In this document: piece by piece, positions 23,741 through 27,681 of the stretch
How the letters are laid out: the number at the start of each line of letters is the position of its first letter
Numbering within the stretch: position 1 is the stretch's first letter
Assembly: GCA_036257595.1 (NCBI GenBank)
Contig: DATAFF010000062.1
Coordinates: 1 to 27,681 of the forward strand
Length of the DNA stretch: 27,681 nucleotides
Direction: 5' to 3'
From: DATAFF01 sp036257595
GTDB taxonomy: Bacteria; Pseudomonadota; Alphaproteobacteria; Rhizobiales; Aestuariivirgaceae
Notes under the pieces: generated by a model
Databases searched by the model: none
What the model was told of the DNA's origin: nothing
What the model saw: the letters and a program-made list of their open reading frames with translations, nothing else
Translations under genes and position numbers: made by a program

Positions 23741-24559
23741 TCATGCCCCGCCGCAGCGCGCGGGCGCTTGCGTGCGCAGTGCCTGCCAGCGCGGCGAGCA
23801 GCTGGTGTTGGCGCAAACAAAGCCGGCAAGCGCTGCCGTCGGGATGGCATGGGCAAGATTGAGCGGCCGGCCATTGCCGTCGGAAAGCGTGCTCACCACC
23901 ATGCCGGTCAGCTCGCCGGAGCTGTTGAATACCGGCCCGCCGGACTCGCCCTTCTTGGTGCTCATCTTCAGGACCATCGCATCCGGATAGCCATAGCCGT
24001 TGTAATTGACCGCGCGCCCGAAGGTCATCGACTCGACCTCGCCGATCCGCGCAATGTCGCCCTGGGCATGCGGCTTGCCGAGCGAGAAGATCGGCTCGCC
24101 CTTGCGCATGCAGGTGTTGTTGGCAGGCGTGACCGGCGTGCCTTTGAATCCGCTGAGCTTGATCAGCGCCATGTCGTTTTCCGGCCGCACGGTGATCACA
24201 CGACCATTATAGATCCGGCCATCGGCACCGCGGGCCTCCACATCAGCACCTTGTCGCAGCGCCACATGCGCTGCCGTCACCACGTGACCGGCACTGTCGA
24301 CGACGAAGCCGCTGCCCGAGGTCAGCGCGTCGGGCAGAGTGTCCATCGCCCTGCCGCCCGGCGGCCTGGCTTCGTGAACGATCACGGTTACATAAGACGG
24401 CCCGGTTTGCGACACGAGGCCCTTCATGTTGGGCGACAGCACCGCGCCCGCCGGCGCAACGTCGGCTTCGACGGCGATCTCGCGCGGATCGGCCAGCTGT
24501 GTTGTCGCGGCACAGCCTGCCAGCGCCAGAGCCGCCAACACGGGCAGGATTTGTTTCAT
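23741..24559 (-). CDS. lipoprotein trypsin-like serine protease
   Basis: 272 residues. A lipoprotein signal (MKQILPVLAALALAGC, lipobox LAGC with C16) places it on the periplasmic side of a membrane; A17 at +2 would favour outer-membrane sorting by the usual rule. The chymotrypsin-fold triad is visible: H98 in VTAAHV, D129 in ENDMALIKL, S206 in KGESGGPVF. There is no PDZ domain, unlike DegP, so it is a short S1-type (Trypsin_2) protease. C150, C234-region and C239-region cysteines could form disulfides. The frame is open to 24688, but ATG 24559 with GGGGG upstream and the signal peptide settle the start. It stands alone and converges on the quinone oxidoreductase across the repeat block. Confidence 0.88.
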   Translation of the reverse strand: MKQILPVLAALALAGCAATTQLADPREIAVEADVAPAGAVLSPNMKGLVSQTGPSYVTVIVHEARPPGGRAMDTLPDALTSGSGFVVDSAGHVVTAAHVALRQGADVEARGADGRIYNGRVITVRPENDMALIKLSGFKGTPVTPANNTCMRKGEPIFSLGKPHAQGDIARIGEVESMTFGRAVNYNGYGYPDAMVLKMSTKKGESGGPVFNSSGELTGMVVSTLSDGNGRPLNLAHAIPTAALAGFVCANTSCSPRWQALRTQAPARCGGA

Positions 24560-24973
24560 GCGCGATCCCCCAGCACCCGAGCATCCGCCGAGACAATGTT
24601 TCGCCGGAAATTCTGCCCGTAAGTTGACGATGCGTGGCCAAGCGCGGTGATCGTGCCGACAACGCATGAGCCGCCGTCCGTAACGCAATGTTTACCGCCC
24701 GGATTCAGCCAGTTGGCGCCGAATAATCTGTGACTCATGGCCGGTCCGGGTTCCGCGATGCAACGATCAAACCTAGGCTTTCCCGCCAATTGTGGCCAAA
24801 GATCGGCCCAAAGATCGGCACTGACGTTCCGAAGGGCTGGCATGGTGTCGAAAGCGTTGTTGACCCCAAGGCGTGTGCTTCATTTAGTCGTTGCTTCGCG
24901 CTTCTTTCGCAAGGGCGCAGATGCACCTGTGTGTCGGATCGGCGGCGAGGTGTGGCACTGCTGCACCAAAGGG
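24560..24973. other. 414-base non-coding region with a short tandem repeat
   Basis: It separates the sulfotransferase stop from the protease start, and must contain the protease promoter; none is obvious. Its one structured feature is a perfect 12-base tandem, CCAAAGATCGGC twice (24796-24819). Base composition is less GC-rich than the flanking genes. Small frames here (for example a 63-codon minus frame, 24926-24735) lack ribosome sites and recognisable protein features. Confidence 0.5.
24796..24819. repeat. perfect 12-base tandem duplication
   Basis: CCAAAGATCGGC occurs twice in direct succession. Upstream of the protease gene by about 240 bases; could be a protein-binding site or simple slippage. 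Confidence 0.6.
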
Positions 24974-26416
24974 TCAGGCAGGCTGTCCCTCATAGGCCGC
25001 AATCTCCGCCGCGAGCAGCCTGTTGAGGCGTTCCAGATGCCGCGCATATGGCCGCCACCGCCCCACCGACGTGCGGTAGATCGGCTGACGCACCTGGCCG
25101 CGGCTCGCCGTGCGAACCGATCGTTGCGTCATCTCCGGTCGGAGACAGGCCGGATCGAAGGGCAGGTCGCAAAAGGCGAGGAGGCTCTCCACCACCGGCT
25201 CAGGGTTCGCCACCAGTTCCTCATAGCGGATGTCGAGAATTGCGCCGGGCAGCTGCCGGTGCGCCTCGATCATGGCGGTATCGTAAAGCCGATAGCGCTC
25301 GGCCAGCGTCTCCAAACCGTAGGTGTAGGTCAGCGCATGTTCGCCGAAGAGCTCGGTATAGGCCGACCAGCAGATGTCCATGGGATGCCGGCGGCAATGA
25401 ATGAGGCGGGCATTGGGGAACAGGCGCCGGATCGCCGCGAGGTAGAGCCAGGACGACAGCGATTTGTCGACCACCCGCTCCGCCCGTTGCGCCATTGGCG
25501 GATAGGCGGCGAGATAGGCCGCGGCGCAGCGTTCTGCCCCCTCGGCACCGAGGCTGCCGATCAGCCGCGGCATCAGCTCGAGCTCGCCAATGCCGGTCGC
25601 CATCGCATGGCCGGCGATCATTTGCTCGACGAGCGTCGTGCCGGAGCGCGGCATGCCGAACACGAAGACCGGCTGGGCGCTGGCCTGCGGGCCGGACGGT
25701 GGCGCCGATGCGCGGGTCTCGACCCATGCCACCGGGGCAGCCTTCGCGACCTTCCCTGCCACCAGTTGCGCCATGATGTCATTGCCGCTGCGGAATGCCG
25801 CGAAGGCGCCATCGACATCGCCGGCCCGATCCTTGAGCCGGCCAAGCGCGAACATGAGAGGCGCGGCATGGAGCTGCTGAGGGTGCGAAGCCTTCGCCGC
25901 AACTGCCCGTTCGATATCCGCGATGCGGCAGCGCTCGGGGAAATGGGTGGCCAGCGACAGATGAGTATAGCCATCATGCGGGTCGGCCTTGAGTGCTGCG
26001 GCAAGCAAAGCCTCTGATCGGTCGCGATCGCCGCGCGACAGCGCGCTGGTCGACATCAGCACGAAGATCGGTGCCTTGACCGGCGACAGGCTGACCGCTT
26101 GCCGATAGGCCGCCAGTGCCTCCTCATGCCGACCCGCCGCATCGAGCGCCTTCGCCAGCTCGACCTGCTGCACCGCGCCGCCCCTCATGGCGGTGACCGC
26201 CTGGATATGGGGGAGTGCCTCATGCGGACGGCGGAGTCGCATCAGAATGTCGGCTGCCCCCCGGCGCACCGCCTCCTCCTGCGGCGCCAGCCCGACGCAT
26301 TCCTTGATGGCATCGAGCGCGTCGAGCAGCAAGCCTTGCGTCACGAGCGAGGCAGCGCGGGCGAGGCGCGCGGCCAGCATCTGCCTGTCTGAGCCTTGCG
26401 GCGGCTTTTGCGTCAA
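24974..26416 (-). CDS. TPR-domain sulfotransferase
   Basis: 480 residues. The N-terminal 220 residues are helical TPR-like repeats (for example GRHEEALAAYRQAVSLSP, 95-112, and GDVDGAFAAFRSGND, 199-213). The C-terminal 230 are a PAPS-dependent sulfotransferase domain: FVFGMPRSGTTLVEQMI (251-267) is the 5'-phosphosulfate loop and RLIHCRRHPMDICWSAY (337-353) the 3'-phosphate site; ASRGQVRQPIYRTSVGRW is the common C-terminal segment of this family. Acceptor unknown; bacterial TPR-sulfotransferases often modify glycans, lipids or peptides. TTG 26416 has AGAGGG upstream; ATG 26380 (residue 13) is the alternative. It is not operonic with its neighbours. A link to the glycosyltransferase cluster 11 kb away would be speculation. 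Confidence 0.88.
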   Translation of the reverse strand: MTQKPPQGSDRQMLAARLARAASLVTQGLLLDALDAIKECVGLAPQEEAVRRGAADILMRLRRPHEALPHIQAVTAMRGGAVQQVELAKALDAAGRHEEALAAYRQAVSLSPVKAPIFVLMSTSALSRGDRDRSEALLAAALKADPHDGYTHLSLATHFPERCRIADIERAVAAKASHPQQLHAAPLMFALGRLKDRAGDVDGAFAAFRSGNDIMAQLVAGKVAKAAPVAWVETRASAPPSGPQASAQPVFVFGMPRSGTTLVEQMIAGHAMATGIGELELMPRLIGSLGAEGAERCAAAYLAAYPPMAQRAERVVDKSLSSWLYLAAIRRLFPNARLIHCRRHPMDICWSAYTELFGEHALTYTYGLETLAERYRLYDTAMIEAHRQLPGAILDIRYEELVANPEPVVESLLAFCDLPFDPACLRPEMTQRSVRTASRGQVRQPIYRTSVGRWRPYARHLERLNRLLAAEIAAYEGQPA

Positions 26417-26498
26417 CGCGCCCTCTTGCGAACCGAAGCAGGTCGGCCCGCGGTTTCCCGCGAGCCGATGCGCCTGTCAAGCCCAAGGGCGTCGTCCG

Positions 26499-27090
26499 TC
26501 AGAAATAGAACCAGGTGCCCATCTGGAAGCGCAGCGAGTCCACGGCGCAGTCATCGCCGCCATCGCCCACGATCACGCAGCGGTTATTCACCTCATGGAA
26601 GTCTTCCTTGCCCCACATGACTTCCCAACCCAGCCGTACCTGCTTTACCGGCTGCCACAGCAGATTGCCGTGGACCGTCCAGACACTCTCCGCCAACGGG
26701 ATAACACCCTCGTCGGCATTGAGATTTTCGGCATAGCCGCCCTCGAGATTGATCGAGGTGATCTCGTTGACGTTGAAGGTCAGGCCGACCGTCACGCCGT
26801 AGCCCCGCATAAGGGCGCAATCCTCGCCATTGATGTCGCAGACGCGCCGCCCCGTATCGAGCTGGTTCAGCCAGCGATCGGTCAGCCCCTGGGTGTATTG
26901 CGCACCTGCCGTCAGCATCGCGATGTCGGCGAGATTGATGTTGGCACCGCCGCCGACCACCCAGCCGAGCCGCCGCTCGTCGTCCCTGCGGCCCTCCTTG
27001 CCGAGATCCGAGATCTGGCCGGCGATGATGAACTGGTGGCCACCCGCCAGATCATATTGGACATAGGTCCCGAAATCCGGGATTTTGGGT
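26499..27090 (-). pseudogene. C-terminal remnant of an outer-membrane beta-barrel protein (porin-like), 5' end lost
   Basis: The open frame extends from the stop at 26499 up to an in-frame TGA at 27137-27135. It has no ATG; the first possible start is a GTG at 26960. Yet barrel-like sequence with alternating strands begins earlier, from about 27090 (DFGTYVQYDLAGGHQFIIAG, then LGWVVGGGANINLADIAMLT). It ends GTWFYF, the aromatic C-terminus recognised by the BAM machinery. The 150-190 residues amount to perhaps half of a porin. Two loop cysteine pairs (CDINGEDC and CVIVGDGGDDC) are unusual. It resembles DcaP-type porins in strand pattern only; identity uncertain. The break point faces an integrase gene, so insertion of a mobile element is the likely cause. 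Confidence 0.7.
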
Positions 27091-27116
27091 TCTTGCCTGC
27101 ATGGCGGTGTTCTTGC
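27089..27116. repeat. GTTCTTGC direct repeats at the porin/integrase junction
   Basis: GTTCTTGC occurs at 27089-27096 and 27109-27116, 20 bases apart (about two helical turns). They lie exactly where the barrel coding sequence fades, in the expected position of an attachment site or integrase arm sites. Confidence 0.4.
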
Positions 27117-27199
27117 TGCCCTACATCTGTAAAATCAGCCAGAGTTTCGATAATTTCCGTCACCCATTGTCATGGAAATGTTTGCGTTTGTCCATCATC

Positions 27200-27218
27200 G
27201 TGCTTACCATGTGCTTAC
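27200..27218. repeat. GTGCTTAC direct repeats upstream of the integrase
   Basis: GTGCTTAC occurs at 27200-27207 and 27211-27218, 11 bases apart (one helical turn), just before the integrase ribosome site. They could be binding sites for the integrase Arm domain or a regulator of it. Confidence 0.4.
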
Positions 27219-27236
27219 TGAGTACAGGGGAGGGGA

Positions 27237-27681
27237 ATGGCGACTATCTCAAAGCGTGCCGTCGACGCTACCAAAGCGGCGGAGAAGGACCGCTATATTT
27301 GGGACAAGGACTTGAAGGGTTTCGGCCTCAAGGTGACGCCTGCGGGTCGGAAGGTCTATCTCATCCAATATCGGATGGGCGGCCGCAAGGGCCGCACGCG
27401 CCGGGTCACCATCGGAGTGCATGGCGGCCTCACCGCCGATCAGGCGCGAGCGCGGGCGAAGCAGCTTCTCGGCGAAGTCGCTGCCGGCCGAGACCCGGCC
27501 GCCACCCTGCAGGAGGAACGCGGGTCGAGGCGATTGGGCGAACTCGTGACAAGGTTCCTTCAGGAGCATGCCGAGGACAAGCTCAAGCCGAGCACCACGG
27601 CCGAATATCATAGGCTGGCCCGGCTCTACATCCTCCCTGTCCTTCAGCATCGGCTCGTACGCGACATTGGTCGCAGTGATG
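27237..27681 (+). CDS. tyrosine-recombinase integrase, N-terminal part (runs off right edge)
   Basis: 148 residues are visible, and the frame is open at the window end. Residues 1-90 are the Arm DNA-binding domain of P4/island-type integrases (DUF4102 in older naming): IWDKDLKGFGLKVTPAGRKV (21-40) followed by LIQYRMGGRKGRTRRVTIG (42-60) and DQARARAKQLLGEVAAGRDP (68-87). From about 98 the core-binding domain starts (LGELVTRFLQEHAEDKLKPS). The catalytic Arg-His-Arg-Tyr domain is beyond the window. ATG 27237 has a strong GGGGAGGGG site. Such integrases lie at one end of genomic islands, transcribed inward or outward next to att; here the att side is probably to the left, at the broken porin gene. 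Confidence 0.9.
   Translation, partial: MATISKRAVDATKAAEKDRYIWDKDLKGFGLKVTPAGRKVYLIQYRMGGRKGRTRRVTIGVHGGLTADQARARAKQLLGEVAAGRDPAATLQEERGSRRLGELVTRFLQEHAEDKLKPSTTAEYHRLARLYILPVLQHRLVRDIGRSD

Noticed and set aside
24737..26017. 426-codon plus-strand frame
   Set aside because: Antisense to the TPR-sulfotransferase; no ribosome site or recognisable domain.

Overview
The window is 27.7 kb of GC-rich DNA from an alphaproteobacterium, probably Hyphomicrobiales (Rhizobiales). The placement is inferred from GC-biased codon use, long antisense open frames and gene types typical of that group: FadE-type dehydrogenase, MurG-like predicted glycosyltransferases, a TPR-sulfotransferase, and an Arm-domain integrase. 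No rRNA, tRNA or CRISPR array was seen.

Layout. (1) 1-5200, minus strand: a beta-oxidation operon, fadE-like dehydrogenase, thiolase, then a FadB/FadJ-type hydratase/dehydrogenase that runs off the left edge. (2) 5358-9178, minus: a stand-alone cyclic-nucleotide-binding protein, a 912-residue ABC-exporter-like protein whose ATPase motifs are all degenerate, and a small methyltransferase-fold protein; a second methyltransferase-like gene (9239-9943) diverges from them. (3) 9990-13592, minus: three tightly coupled glycosyltransferase genes (MurG-like, GT4, MurG-like). (4) 13680-19668, minus: a complete oligopeptide/opine/sugar-type ABC importer (fused double ATPase, binding protein, two permeases), all overlapping or abutting. 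(5) 19921-21240: a class III nucleotide cyclase. (6) 21347-24559: an aminotransferase, a divergent quinone oxidoreductase and a lipoprotein trypsin-like protease. (7) 24974-26416: a TPR-sulfotransferase. (8) 26499-27681: the C-terminal remnant of an outer-membrane barrel gene, back to back with the start of a tyrosine-recombinase integrase, which looks like the left edge of a mobile island.

Two things stand out. First, four intergenic hairpins (near 5288, 9941, 21301 and 23601) are built from TAG-initiated heptads of the type TAGGCAR. Because seven is not a multiple of three, the heptads put TAG in all reading frames, and the five gene ends that touch these elements all take their stop codon from them; two proteins also take several C-terminal residues. 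A second heptad family lies next to the fourth copy. Second, the ABC-like protein at 5844-8582 has lost the Walker A lysine, Walker B aspartate, catalytic glutamate and H-loop histidine, and carries about 350 extra residues in which a Q-loop/helical module appears three times. Next to a cyclic-nucleotide-binding protein it may be a regulated non-hydrolysing membrane machine.

Starts were moved inward from the longest frame wherever a ribosome-binding site, a coupled stop or a signal peptide decided the matter.
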